Source: JALZEG01 sp046263255
GTDB taxonomy: Bacteria; Actinomycetota; CADDZG01; WHSQ01
Assembly (NCBI GenBank): GCA_046263255.1
Contig: JBHELD010000004.1
Span: forward strand, 1 to 30,786
DNA: 30,786 nt
Direction of reading: 5' to 3'
Shown: positions 14,593 through 22,290 of the stretch, in pieces
Numbering within the stretch: the first letter of the stretch is position 1
Layout: each line of letters opens with the position of its first letter
Notes under the pieces: generated by a model
What the model was told of the DNA's origin: nothing
Database searches by the model: none
What the model saw: the letters and a program-made list of their open reading frames with translations, nothing else
Translations under genes and position numbers: made by a program

Positions 14593-15779
14593 ACGCGGAC
14601 CCCCTTGCCGAGCAGGTTCCAGACGTCGACGACGGGGACGCGCGGCGTGATCTCGGCATAGCAGCGGTGCGGCGCGCCGACGATGAGGAGGTCCGAGCGC
14701 TCCAGGACCGCGCCGAGGTCGTGCAGGTCGGGGTCGGTCGTGACGTAGGGGTCGGTGCAGAGCACGTCTGCCGCCTTGAACCGGAGGATGCGCTTCAGCT
14801 TGTAGCTGAGGCTGGAGCGTGTGTCGTCGGACTCGGCCTTGAACGCCATCCCGAGTATCCCGACGGTCTTGTCGGCCAGGGAGAACCGTTGCTCGAGACG
14901 CGACACGAGGTACAGCGGCAGGCCCTCGTTGACCATCATGCTCGCGTGGCCGAGGACGAAGTTGTTGTTGTTGAACGCGGCGAGCTGCATCGTGTCCTTC
15001 AACAGGCACGGCCCCGCGGCGAAGCCCGCGCGCGGCAGGTCGGCCGCCCGCGGGTAGTCGTACGCGAGCGCGGACCTGATCCGCTCGAAGTCGAGGCCGA
15101 AGTCGTTCGCCATCATGTAGAGCTGGTTCGAGATCGCGAACTTGGCGTAGCGCCACGTGTTCGTGAAGAGCTTCGCCAGCTCCGCCTCCTCCGGCGACAG
15201 CACGACCACCTCCGCGGTGAGCGCGCGGAAGAACTTCTCGGCCCGCTCGGTCGCGCGCTCCGTCCGCCCGGCGACGATCTGGGGGAGCTCGTACAGCTCG
15301 GTCATCGCCTTCCCCTCCGCGATGCGCTCCGGGCAGAACGCGACGTCCACCTCGAGGCCGGCCTCTGCGAGCAACCGCTCGATCCGCGCCGTCACCCCGG
15401 GATAGACCGTGCTGCGCAGCACCAGGAGCTGCCCGTCGACGAGGCTCCCGCTGACGCCTTCGAGCGCGCGCGGGACCGCGCGGGGGTCGGGGTTCATGTG
15501 CTCGTCGACCGGCGTGCCGATGACCATGACGACGACCTCGGCCGTCTTCAGGACCGACGGGTCGGTCGTGGCGATCAGGCGCTCTCCGACGACGCGCCGC
15601 AGCACGTCAGGGGCCCCCTCCTCCTGGAAGGGCATCTCCCCCCGGTTCACGCACGCGACCGCCGCCTCGTCGACGTCGTGCAGGACGACCGAGAGCCCCT
15701 GGTCCGCGCAGGCGAGGCCGAGCGGCAGGCCGACGTGGCCGCAGCCGCCGATGATCACGACGTCGTTGGAGAAGGTCAT
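14589..15779 (-). CDS. UDP-glucose/UDP-ManNAc-type nucleotide-sugar 6-dehydrogenase
   Basis: The 396-residue protein has the N-terminal NAD fold (GGCGHVGLPL, residues 11-20), VVMVIGTPVDEH, the RSTVYPGVT and CPERIAEGKA segments, the central NTWRYAKFAISNQ helix, and the catalytic cysteine C258 in GPCLLKDTMQL. The C-terminal substrate domain has GMAFKAESDDTRSS. These are hallmarks of the UDP-glucose/GDP-mannose dehydrogenase family, which oxidises a sugar C6 to a uronic acid using two NAD+. The GMAFK...DDTR pattern fits WecC-like and UDP-glucose enzymes alike, so the substrate is open. The ATG at 15779 has GAGGG seven bases upstream. It lies 43 bases after the GT-C-like gene and is coupled to the GT2 gene. 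Confidence 0.92.
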   Translation of the reverse strand: MTFSNDVVIIGGCGHVGLPLGLACADQGLSVVLHDVDEAAVACVNRGEMPFQEEGAPDVLRRVVGERLIATTDPSVLKTAEVVVMVIGTPVDEHMNPDPRAVPRALEGVSGSLVDGQLLVLRSTVYPGVTARIERLLAEAGLEVDVAFCPERIAEGKAMTELYELPQIVAGRTERATERAEKFFRALTAEVVVLSPEEAELAKLFTNTWRYAKFAISNQLYMMANDFGLDFERIRSALAYDYPRAADLPRAGFAAGPCLLKDTMQLAAFNNNNFVLGHASMMVNEGLPLYLVSRLEQRFSLADKTVGILGMAFKAESDDTRSSLSYKLKRILRFKAADVLCTDPYVTTDPDLHDLGAVLERSDLLIVGAPHRCYAEITPRVPVVDVWNLLGKGVRV

Positions 15780-15822
15780 CGCACCGCCCTCGATCTTTGG
15801 GGCCAGCCATCGTACGGCCAGG

Positions 15823-17031
15823 TCAGGGTATGAGCTGGTCGACCACGACCCGGAGCCAGTCGAGGTTCAGCGCGGTTATGGGGCTCGTGAAGGCGACGAC
15901 CCCGATCAGGAAGACCGTCGCCGTCCGGACCTGACGGACCACGGAGTCCTCGGCCGAAGGCGACAGCGCCGGCGCCACGAGCCACGGGACCAGCGCGAGC
16001 ACGTCCCACGGATACGTCTCGGGAAGCTGCGTGATCAGAGCCACGACCCACAGCAGCGTGAGGAGCTCGAGCCACGCCCGCCTCCACGCGAACACCAGCG
16101 CGCCCGGGATCGTGACCAGCCCGAGCGCGATCAGGCTGTCGCGCTGGAACGACGCGTACGAGGGGTTGAAGATGCTCGTCATCTGGTGCTGCGATATCGC
16201 CTCGCGGGAGACCAAGAACGTCGCGGCCGCGAGGCCCCCCATCACGAGCGTCGTGCCCGCCATGGCGGTCTTGCGGAGGCTCCAGGACCCCCACTCCCGC
16301 CCGCGCACGAAGTCGACGAGCCCGCGGACGCCCCACGGAAGCAGGAACAACGCCCTGTAGTGGGCGAAGAGGCTCAGCGCGAAGAGCGTCATCGTTTGGA
16401 GCCCCGCCCGCCGCACGATGAACAGCGGCGCGACGACCAGCGGCGCGATCCAGCCGCCGTCGTAGAACCCGTCGATCGTCCACCGGATGATCAGGAAGTA
16501 CGCGAGCACGATCGGGAGCGCCTCGGTCGCTCCGCGGGCCGGGCTCCGCGCGTTGACGAGCAGCATGAGGAAGATCGTCACGTGCGCGTAGACGAGGAGC
16601 AGCTCGATCGTCGCGAGGTTCATCTCCGTGAACGACATCCCCGTGAACGAGTACGCCGCGGCTACCGGCGCGAACATCACGAGGTCGCCCGGCGGGTAGA
16701 ACGACGGGATCGTCGGCCACGTGATGACGAGCGGCTTGTCGGCAGGCCAGCCGTCGATCGTGCGGAGGTCGCCCTTCGGGCGCAGGTCCTCGGGCAGCGC
16801 CGCCTGCTCCTCCGGCGTCAACGGGCGCCCGAGCTCGCCGCGGGGGCCGTCGTAGATGTCGAATCCGACGCGGGTGAAGACCCGCGCCAGGCCCACGTGC
16901 GTGAAGTGGTCGGTGAAGGCCCCGCAGCTGAAGTCGCCGTTGGCGTTGCACTCGGGGCGCGCGTAGTTCCACGCGGTCCAGAACGCGAGCGACAGCAGCG
17001 TGATCGCAAGAGCGCGCTTGTGACGCCTCAG
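15823..17031 (-). CDS. GT-C-like polytopic membrane protein, probable CTG start
   Basis: From a CTG at 17031 the protein has 402 residues. The only standard start in frame, GTG 16896, would remove the first membrane span (LAITLLSLAFWTAW) and part of the first outer loop. The CTG has GGAGGA seven bases upstream (17039-17044), the best ribosome-binding site in the area. About ten membrane spans follow. The first large external loop holds acidic and aromatic residues (GAFTDHF; WPTIPSFYPPGD), as in GT-C enzymes that take sugars from polyprenyl phosphates. I do not recognise the exact family. It heads the operon with the dehydrogenase, GT2 and epimerase genes, and could polymerise or attach the sugar they make. 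The coding frame is certain; the start and role are inferred. Confidence 0.75.
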   Translation of the reverse strand: MRRHKRALAITLLSLAFWTAWNYARPECNANGDFSCGAFTDHFTHVGLARVFTRVGFDIYDGPRGELGRPLTPEEQAALPEDLRPKGDLRTIDGWPADKPLVITWPTIPSFYPPGDLVMFAPVAAAYSFTGMSFTEMNLATIELLLVYAHVTIFLMLLVNARSPARGATEALPIVLAYFLIIRWTIDGFYDGGWIAPLVVAPLFIVRRAGLQTMTLFALSLFAHYRALFLLPWGVRGLVDFVRGREWGSWSLRKTAMAGTTLVMGGLAAATFLVSREAISQHQMTSIFNPSYASFQRDSLIALGLVTIPGALVFAWRRAWLELLTLLWVVALITQLPETYPWDVLALVPWLVAPALSPSAEDSVVRQVRTATVFLIGVVAFTSPITALNLDWLRVVVDQLIP

Positions 17032-17038
17032 CGAGTCG

Positions 17039-17044
17039 TCCTCC
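17039..17044 (-). promoter_or_regulatory. Strong ribosome-binding site before a CTG codon
   Basis: GGAGGA lies seven bases before CTG 17031-17029 in the frame of the GT-C-like gene. No ATG, GTG or TTG occurs in that frame between the upstream stop (17073) and 16896. The site therefore supports a rare CTG start. Confidence 0.6.
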
Positions 17045-17102
17045 GATGCCGTCTTCCCCGCGCCACCCCGTCATTCTGCCAGTGGGGCCCCGCATGTTCC
17101 TC

Positions 17103-17108
17103 TACGGT
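17103..17108 (+). promoter_or_regulatory. Possible -10 box (TACGGT) for a leaderless transcript
   Basis: TACGGT ends six bases before ATG 17115, and no Shine-Dalgarno is seen. The same TANNNT plus six-base spacing occurs before DUF5318 and the penicillin-binding protein. No convincing -35 box is visible. Confidence 0.4.
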
Positions 17109-17114
17109 CACGGG

Positions 17115-18773
17115 ATGGCGCGCGAGCAGCGGGGTCCCGCTCGGGAGGGCGTGTCGGCGCGCGAGGTCGTCGCGGCGGCGGCGGCCGCGGTCTTCCTCGC
17201 GCTCGTCACGACCTGGCCGCTTCCCGCTCGGCTCGGATCGCACGTCCCCGAGGTGGGCTTCGGCGATCCCTACATCCAGGCATGGCAGGTGGCCTGGGGC
17301 GGCCACGCCCTGGCGACGCCGGCGGACCTGTTCGAGGCGAACGTCTTCTGGCCGGAGCAGGACTCCTTCGCGTTCTCCGACGCGTTGATCGGCTACGCGC
17401 CGGCGGGGATCCTCGGAAGCGGGAGCACGGCCGCACTGGTCAGGTACAACCTGTTGTTCCTCTGCGCGTACGCGCTGCCGTTTTTCGCCGCGTTCCTCCT
17501 CGCGCGCGAGCTGGGCGCTTCTCCGGTCGCGGCCGCCGTGGCGGGGGCGGCGTTCGCGTACGCGCCGTTCCGGTCGGACCAGGCGACGCACCTCCACGTG
17601 ATCTCGAGCGGCGCGATCCCGCTCGCGCTGTTCGCGCTGGTCCGCGGGTACGGCCGGAGCCGGCCCGGCTGGGTCCTCGCGGGGTGGCTCGTCGCGACGT
17701 GGCAGGTCGCGATCGGGTTCTCTCTGGGTCTGCAGCTCGCGTACCTGCTGCTGGTGACGGGCGTCTGCGTCCTCGCGCCGGCCGCGACGCGCGGCTGGCG
17801 CAACTACGACAGGAGGCTGGTCGTGCCGACGGTCGCGGGCGTCGCCGTCCTGCTCGTGTACTCGACGTGGCAGGCGATCCCGTACCTCCGCGTCGCGCGG
17901 GAGCATCCGGCCGCCGCCCGAACGGAGAGGGAGGTGGACCTGTACTCGCCGCCCGCGGCGGCCTTCCTCGCGGCGCCGGACGGCAACAGGCTGTGGGGCG
18001 GAGCGACCGACGCCGCGCGCGACGCATTGCGGCGGCCGACCGAGCAGTCGTTGTTCCCGGGGGCCGTCACGACGGTGCTGGCGATCGCCGGCGCGGCCGC
18101 CGGATCGCTGCGACGGCGCCTCCGATGGGCGCTGGCCGCCGGCACCCTCGTGACCGCGCTGCTCGCTCTCGGGACGAGCCCGTGGTTCGGCGACTACCTG
18201 TACGGCGCGCTGTACGAGCTCGCGCCCGGCTGGCAGGGGGTCCGGACGCCCGGGCGGCTCGTGACGCTGACGTCATTGGGGCTGGCTCTCCTGGCGGCGT
18301 TCGGCGCGGAGGTCGCCGTCCGCGCCGTGCGCGCCGACCGCCGCGGGGGCTGGGTCGCCGCGGGGCTCGCGCTGGCGGTCGTGGTCGAGGGGGCCGGGCG
18401 GATCTCGGTGACGCCTGCCCCGGCGGTCCCCGCCGCCGCGGTGGAGGCGCCGGCCCCTCAGCTGCACCTTCCGAGCGACGAGCAGACCGACCGCGTCTAC
18501 ACCTATTTCTCGACCGACGGGTTTCCCGAGATGGTCAACGGGCTCGGCGCGTTCACGCCGCGCACGCTCGACGAGGTGCGGGCGAACACCGCCGGCTTCC
18601 CCGACGCCGCGTCGATCGGGTATCTCGCATCCCTCGGCGTGTCGTCGGTCGTCTTCCACCCGGCGCTCGCGGAGAAGACTCCCTGGGCGGACGTCGCGAC
18701 GACGCCGGTCGAAGGTCTGCCGGTGACGCGGGAGGACCACGGCGCCGTGATCGTGTTCCGGCTCGTCCCGTAG
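17115..18773 (+). CDS. GT-C-like polytopic membrane protein with extracytoplasmic C-terminus
   Basis: The protein has 552 residues from ATG 17115; ATGs at 17046 and 17094 are in frame but give poor N-termini overlapping the divergent promoter region. The first loop holds FGDPYIQAWQVAW (D51), followed by NVFWPEQDSFAFSDAL. This is the pattern of bacterial GT-C-like proteins annotated as uncharacterised or YfhO/ArnT-like membrane glycosyltransferases, with an acidic residue right after the first span. About 11-12 spans follow, then an external domain of about 115 residues. Divergent to the GT-C/dehydrogenase/GT2/epimerase operon, it is probably part of the same surface-glycan pathway. The substrate is unknown. 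Confidence 0.78.
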   Translation: MAREQRGPAREGVSAREVVAAAAAAVFLALVTTWPLPARLGSHVPEVGFGDPYIQAWQVAWGGHALATPADLFEANVFWPEQDSFAFSDALIGYAPAGILGSGSTAALVRYNLLFLCAYALPFFAAFLLARELGASPVAAAVAGAAFAYAPFRSDQATHLHVISSGAIPLALFALVRGYGRSRPGWVLAGWLVATWQVAIGFSLGLQLAYLLLVTGVCVLAPAATRGWRNYDRRLVVPTVAGVAVLLVYSTWQAIPYLRVAREHPAAARTEREVDLYSPPAAAFLAAPDGNRLWGGATDAARDALRRPTEQSLFPGAVTTVLAIAGAAAGSLRRRLRWALAAGTLVTALLALGTSPWFGDYLYGALYELAPGWQGVRTPGRLVTLTSLGLALLAAFGAEVAVRAVRADRRGGWVAAGLALAVVVEGAGRISVTPAPAVPAAAVEAPAPQLHLPSDEQTDRVYTYFSTDGFPEMVNGLGAFTPRTLDEVRANTAGFPDAASIGYLASLGVSSVVFHPALAEKTPWADVATTPVEGLPVTREDHGAVIVFRLVP

Positions 18774-18780
18774 CCGCGGA

Positions 18781-18808
18781 TTGACCGGCTGACGATCCTC
18801 CCTATATC
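18781..18808 (+). promoter_or_regulatory. Sigma-70-type promoter before the small secreted protein gene
   Basis: TTGACC (18781-18786) and TATATC (18803-18808) are 16 bases apart, close to the housekeeping consensus and unusually AT-rich for this window. Transcription would begin near 18815 and give a leader of about 65 bases. Confidence 0.65.
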
Positions 18809-18836
18809 GTTGCATCGCGGACAAACCACGAGTTAA

Positions 18837-18866
18837 GGCCCGGATCGGGCTTGCTCGGCGTGAGCA
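18837..18866 (+). other. Two stacked hairpins in the leader of the small secreted protein gene
   Basis: GCCCG-GAT-CGGGC (18838-18850) and TGCTC-GGCGT-GAGCA (18852-18866) form adjacent small stems directly before the AGGGAGG ribosome-binding site. They may stabilise the mRNA or control access to the site. No known riboswitch pattern was recognised. Confidence 0.45.
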
Positions 18867-18879
18867 GGGAGGGATGACT

Positions 18880-19368
18880 ATGAGCCGGCGGATCAAGTCT
18901 GTGGTCGCCGTAGCCGCAATCGCGGGGCTTGTGATCCTGGCGCTTCCGAACGGCGCCTCGGCAGGCGGGGTGTCGGTTTGCTCCGAGACGAACACCTATA
19001 CGTTCAGCCCGGCCCTGACCGTCACGCCTCTGTCCGGCAGCGCGGGATTCAGCTACACCCAGGATCTCTGCGCCCGGGTGCTCGTGAACGAAGGCGGGAA
19101 CCTCGTCGCCGTCCCCGTCCCGGGCCCCGGTCCCTCCGGCGGGTTCGGGATGAACTACTTCGGGAACTGCGGGATCGTGTTCGTGGACGGCCCCGGCGTA
19201 GGAGCGTTCGAGCTGCGGATGATCCTCGGTGGCGTCTTCCAGGTGACCGTCACCAGCCAGGCGGCCACCGATGCACACGCGAAGGTCGGCGCGCTGGTGC
19301 CCGACAACCCGTGCCCGATCTCGAGCACCTCGGGGTCGGGGCAGGTCAGCATCTTCGCGGGCCTCTAG
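18880..19368 (+). CDS. Small secreted protein of unknown function
   Basis: The protein has 162 residues from ATG 18880. An in-frame ATG at 18874 lies one base from the GGAGG core (18868-18872), while 18880 lies seven bases away, the optimum, so 18880 is chosen. It has a clear signal peptide (basic SRRIKS, hydrophobic core, ASAGG cleavage site) and a mature part of about 135 residues rich in Gly, Ser, Thr and Val with four cysteines. The cysteines occur as V-C-S, L-C-A, N-C-G and P-C-P, and could form two disulfides. There is no membrane anchor or sorting signal. The composition suggests a compact beta-rich extracellular protein. No family was recognised. A strong promoter and strong ribosome-binding site suggest high expression. 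Confidence 0.75.
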   Translation: MSRRIKSVVAVAAIAGLVILALPNGASAGGVSVCSETNTYTFSPALTVTPLSGSAGFSYTQDLCARVLVNEGGNLVAVPVPGPGPSGGFGMNYFGNCGIVFVDGPGVGAFELRMILGGVFQVTVTSQAATDAHAKVGALVPDNPCPISSTSGSGQVSIFAGL

Positions 19369-19440
19369 ACGCCTGAGGGGAGTCGCCGGAGCCGGCAACG
19401 CCTTCCTCCCGCCTCGCCGACCACGTCCGGTCGTAGCTTC

Positions 19441-20814
19441 GTGAGACGTCGGATCCTGCGCCTCGCCGCCGCGTCCGCGCTGACGGTCTGCCTCGCGCCG
19501 GCCCCTCCGGCTGGACCCGCGCCGGCTCGGAGAGTATGGGTCGCTTCGGTTGCGCCTTCGCCGCAGTACGCCTCCAACCACACGCTGTACTCGGTCCAGC
19601 GGACCTTCCGGTGCGAGACCGGGTGCATGCGACTGTTCCGCTCCACCGACGGCGGGGCTTCGTGGACGCGCCTCGCCGCGCGGGGTTGGTCCGGGACGCA
19701 GCTCGTCTTAGCGCGCGGCGGAGACGAAGACGTCCTGATCTCGCCCGGTACCGCCGGGATCGAGGTGAGCATGGACGGCGGGCTCTCTTTCGAGACTCTC
19801 CGGGCGCCCACGGGACATGTCGACGCACGCCCGCTGGGGGGCGGCCGAGTTGCGGCCCTCGCGTCGGGCGAGACGGGGCAACACCTGCTGACGGTCCCGG
19901 GCGGCGGTGTGCGGGCCGTTCCCGGCACAGCGCTAGAGAACGCGCAGCTGGTATTCCATCCGGACTGGCCGGAGGTTCCCCCCGGCCAGCCGTCGGCTTT
20001 CGCGTCCGGTACCGATTCGAGCACGGGGCTGCCCGTCCTCCAGAAATGCGACGAGGGGTTCTTGTGCTCGAAGGCCGCGGTCGTCGACGCGCAGCCGGGG
20101 GTCGCAGTGCCGTTCGTCTCGCCGGGGTTCGCTAACGACGCGACGATCTTTGCCGCCCACCAGAGAGGCGGGCTTTTCCGCTCCGACGACGGCGGCGCCA
20201 CGTTTCGTCCGGTGACCGTCGTGCCCCCGGACCCCCGCCGGCTCATCTGGACGGTCCCTGCGATGGCGTTCTCGCGTGACTTCGATGCCGCGGCGCCGAG
20301 AGGGTCCGCGTACCTCGGGCTGATCTCGTTGTCCGGGAAGCCCGGCGGGTCCGGCAGGCTGGCGGGAGGCGTCTACAGGAGCTCCGACGGCGGTCGAACG
20401 TGGCGAAAGGTCGGCGGCGCGAGCGATCTCGACCGCGGCGTGACCGCTCTCGCGGTGGCGGGCGATCGTGTCCTCGCGGCGCCGCTGGGAGCGTTCGATC
20501 GACCCGCCGCGCCGATCCTGTGCTCCACCGGGCTGCGTTCGTGGCGCACGGCGTGCCCGGTCGCGGGCCCGCCCGACGAGGCCGCCGCATCGTTTCCTGC
20601 CCAAGGAGGGAAGACGTCGCGGGGCCGTCCCGCCGGACCCACGGATACCCGCGGCGAGGGGCATCGGTCACGCGAGGACCGACGGCACCTCGATCGCGCC
20701 GGCCGAGCCGCACCCCCGGATGGAGGATCTGCGACCTCGATCGCCGCCGTCCTCGGAGGGCTGACCGCCCTCGGCGTAGCTCTGGCTTGTGTCCGCGTGC
20801 TTCGTCGACGCTGA
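19441..20814 (+). CDS. Secreted BNR/Asp-box repeat protein with C-terminal membrane anchor
   Basis: The 457-residue protein has a signal peptide (RRRILRLAAASALTVCLAPAPPA) and at least four Asp-box motifs of the S-x-D-x-G-x-[ST]-[WF] type: STDGGASW near 68, SMDGGLSF near 110, SDDGGATF near 246 and SSDGGRTW near 313. This marks a sialidase/sortilin/YCF48-like beta-propeller. No sialidase catalytic RIP or Arg-triad pattern is evident, so it is probably a binding or scaffolding propeller. A Gly/Arg/Pro-rich linker leads to a C-terminal span (about 430-452) ending in RVLRRR, so the propeller would be anchored outside the cell. The start is GTG 19441 with no clear ribosome-binding site. It converges on the FAD oxidoreductase gene with a 12-base gap. 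Confidence 0.78.
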   Translation: MRRRILRLAAASALTVCLAPAPPAGPAPARRVWVASVAPSPQYASNHTLYSVQRTFRCETGCMRLFRSTDGGASWTRLAARGWSGTQLVLARGGDEDVLISPGTAGIEVSMDGGLSFETLRAPTGHVDARPLGGGRVAALASGETGQHLLTVPGGGVRAVPGTALENAQLVFHPDWPEVPPGQPSAFASGTDSSTGLPVLQKCDEGFLCSKAAVVDAQPGVAVPFVSPGFANDATIFAAHQRGGLFRSDDGGATFRPVTVVPPDPRRLIWTVPAMAFSRDFDAAAPRGSAYLGLISLSGKPGGSGRLAGGVYRSSDGGRTWRKVGGASDLDRGVTALAVAGDRVLAAPLGAFDRPAAPILCSTGLRSWRTACPVAGPPDEAAASFPAQGGKTSRGRPAGPTDTRGEGHRSREDRRHLDRAGRAAPPDGGSATSIAAVLGGLTALGVALACVRVLRRR

Positions 20815-20826
20815 CCGAGGAACCCG

Positions 20827-22233
20827 TCAGCGGGCGCGGACCTCCTCGATGTACTCGTCCTCGGGGTTGATCTCGAACAGGTCGACGTCCGTCTCTCCGA
20901 CGTAGTTGCGCGCCGCGTAGAGGCCCGTCAGCAGCGCGTGGTCCTGGTTGTTGTAGCGGTACAGCCCGGCGCGGCCGATCAGCGAGAGGTTCGCGAACCG
21001 GCTGCAGTGGTCGAAGAGCGTCCGGAACGCGCGGCGATGGCCCAGGTAGTACGTCGGGTACGAGTCCGGCTCGCGCACGACGAAGCCGTCGCGTACGAGC
21101 CGCGTCTCGACGAGGCCGGCCTCGTCCAGCTCGGACGCGGCGAACCCCACGAGCCGTTCGTCGTCCATCGTCCACACGTCGTCGCCTTCGAAGCAGAAGT
21201 ACTCGACGCTCAGCCCGCACGTCCCGGGCCGGCCGATCATCTCCGGGCTGAACGTCGCGTAGTTCGCCACGCGGGCCATCCGCAGCTGGGGGGAGTGGAC
21301 GTAGATCCAGTTGTCGGGGAACGGCGGCGGCGCGTCGACGATCAGGTTGACGGTGACGTGGCTCCGGTAGAAGAGCGAGTCCGCCGCCGCGACCACGTGG
21401 TCCGGCGCCGGCGGGTCGAGCACCTTGACGACGGTCGTGATCGGGGCGCTGACGAACGCGTGCCGGACGGGCAGGTCCGGCCCGGGCGAGCAGGCCGCGG
21501 CGACGATTCGGCCGCCGTCGTGCTCGAGGCGCGTGACCGTCGTCCCGAGCCGCACCTCCGTCCCCGCGTCCGCGAGGCCGGCGGCGATCAGGTCGTAGAG
21601 CTGCCCCGCCCCGCGTCGCGGGTAGTAGAACCGCTCCACGAGCGAGCGCACCTTCGCGTCGCGCCCGGAGCGGAAGGCATGACGCACGGCCTGCGTCAGG
21701 TTCAGGCCCTTGATGCGCTGCGTCGCCCACTCGCTGCCGATCCGGTCGCAGGGGATCCCCCACACCTTCTCGGTGTAGGACTTGAAGAACACCTCGAACA
21801 GCACGCGGCCGAACTGCCCCACGATCCAGTCCTCGAAGCTCTCGGGCTCGCGCGCGTCTCTCTTCATCCGCTGCGCGGCGTAGCTCGCGAGCGCGCGCAC
21901 GGTCGTCAGCGGGCCGAGCTTCGCGAGCGCGTCGAGCGGCTTCAGCGGGTAGGCGAAGAACTTGCCGCGGTAGTGGATGCGCGTGAGCCTGTCGACCTCG
22001 AGCAGGTCGTCGCCGAGGACCTCCCGCCACAACGACAGCACCTCGCGGTTCTTCGTGAAGAACCTGTGGGGGCCGAGGTCGAAGCCGTAGCCGTCGCGCC
22101 AGATCGTCCGCGCGAGACCGCCCGGCCGGTCGTTGCGGTCGACGACGACCGAGGCTATGTCGCGCGACGCGAGCTCTCGAGCGGCGGCGAGACCCGCCGG
22201 CCCCGCGCCCACCACGACCACCTTCTCCGTCAC
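20827..22233 (-). CDS. FAD-dependent oxidoreductase of the protoporphyrinogen oxidase/UDP-galactopyranose mutase-like class
   Basis: The 468-residue protein begins with the FAD-binding VVVVGAGPAGLAAA (GxGxxG at 9-14), followed by a DRNDRPGG acidic end and GYGFDLGPHRFF. It ends with LIGRAGLYRYNNQDHAL, the C-terminal FAD motif. This amine-oxidase-like family is common in bacterial glycan and lipid clusters and is often annotated as UDP-galactopyranose mutase-like or NAD(P)/FAD-dependent. The substrate is not known. The start is GTG 22233 with GAGG nearby. It is the last gene of the apparent padR-ino1-MFS-FAD operon and the gene nearest the glycan island, so it may serve either. Its length is normal for the family, and no key FAD residue appears missing. 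Confidence 0.85.
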   Translation of the reverse strand: MTEKVVVVGAGPAGLAAARELASRDIASVVVDRNDRPGGLARTIWRDGYGFDLGPHRFFTKNREVLSLWREVLGDDLLEVDRLTRIHYRGKFFAYPLKPLDALAKLGPLTTVRALASYAAQRMKRDAREPESFEDWIVGQFGRVLFEVFFKSYTEKVWGIPCDRIGSEWATQRIKGLNLTQAVRHAFRSGRDAKVRSLVERFYYPRRGAGQLYDLIAAGLADAGTEVRLGTTVTRLEHDGGRIVAAACSPGPDLPVRHAFVSAPITTVVKVLDPPAPDHVVAAADSLFYRSHVTVNLIVDAPPPFPDNWIYVHSPQLRMARVANYATFSPEMIGRPGTCGLSVEYFCFEGDDVWTMDDERLVGFAASELDEAGLVETRLVRDGFVVREPDSYPTYYLGHRRAFRTLFDHCSRFANLSLIGRAGLYRYNNQDHALLTGLYAARNYVGETDVDLFEINPEDEYIEEVRAR

Positions 22234-22290
22234 GACCTCGACCCCAGGACGTCCGGGCGGCTCCGGAGCGGGCCGCCAGAGGCGCGCATG

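Noticed and set aside
18815..18873. Second ACAAACC-containing leader, considered as a c-di-GMP riboswitch
   Set aside because: It lacks the conserved second strand and tetraloop receptor, and the leader is too short for both required stems.
19386..19397. GCCGG-AG-CCGGC palindrome after the small secreted gene as a terminator
   Set aside because: The stem is only five base pairs with a two-base centre and no T-run, so it is likely a chance GC palindrome.
19441..20814. Active sialidase call for the Asp-box protein
   Set aside because: Asp boxes are present, but the catalytic Arg triad, the RIP motif and the nucleophile Tyr/Glu context were not recognisable.
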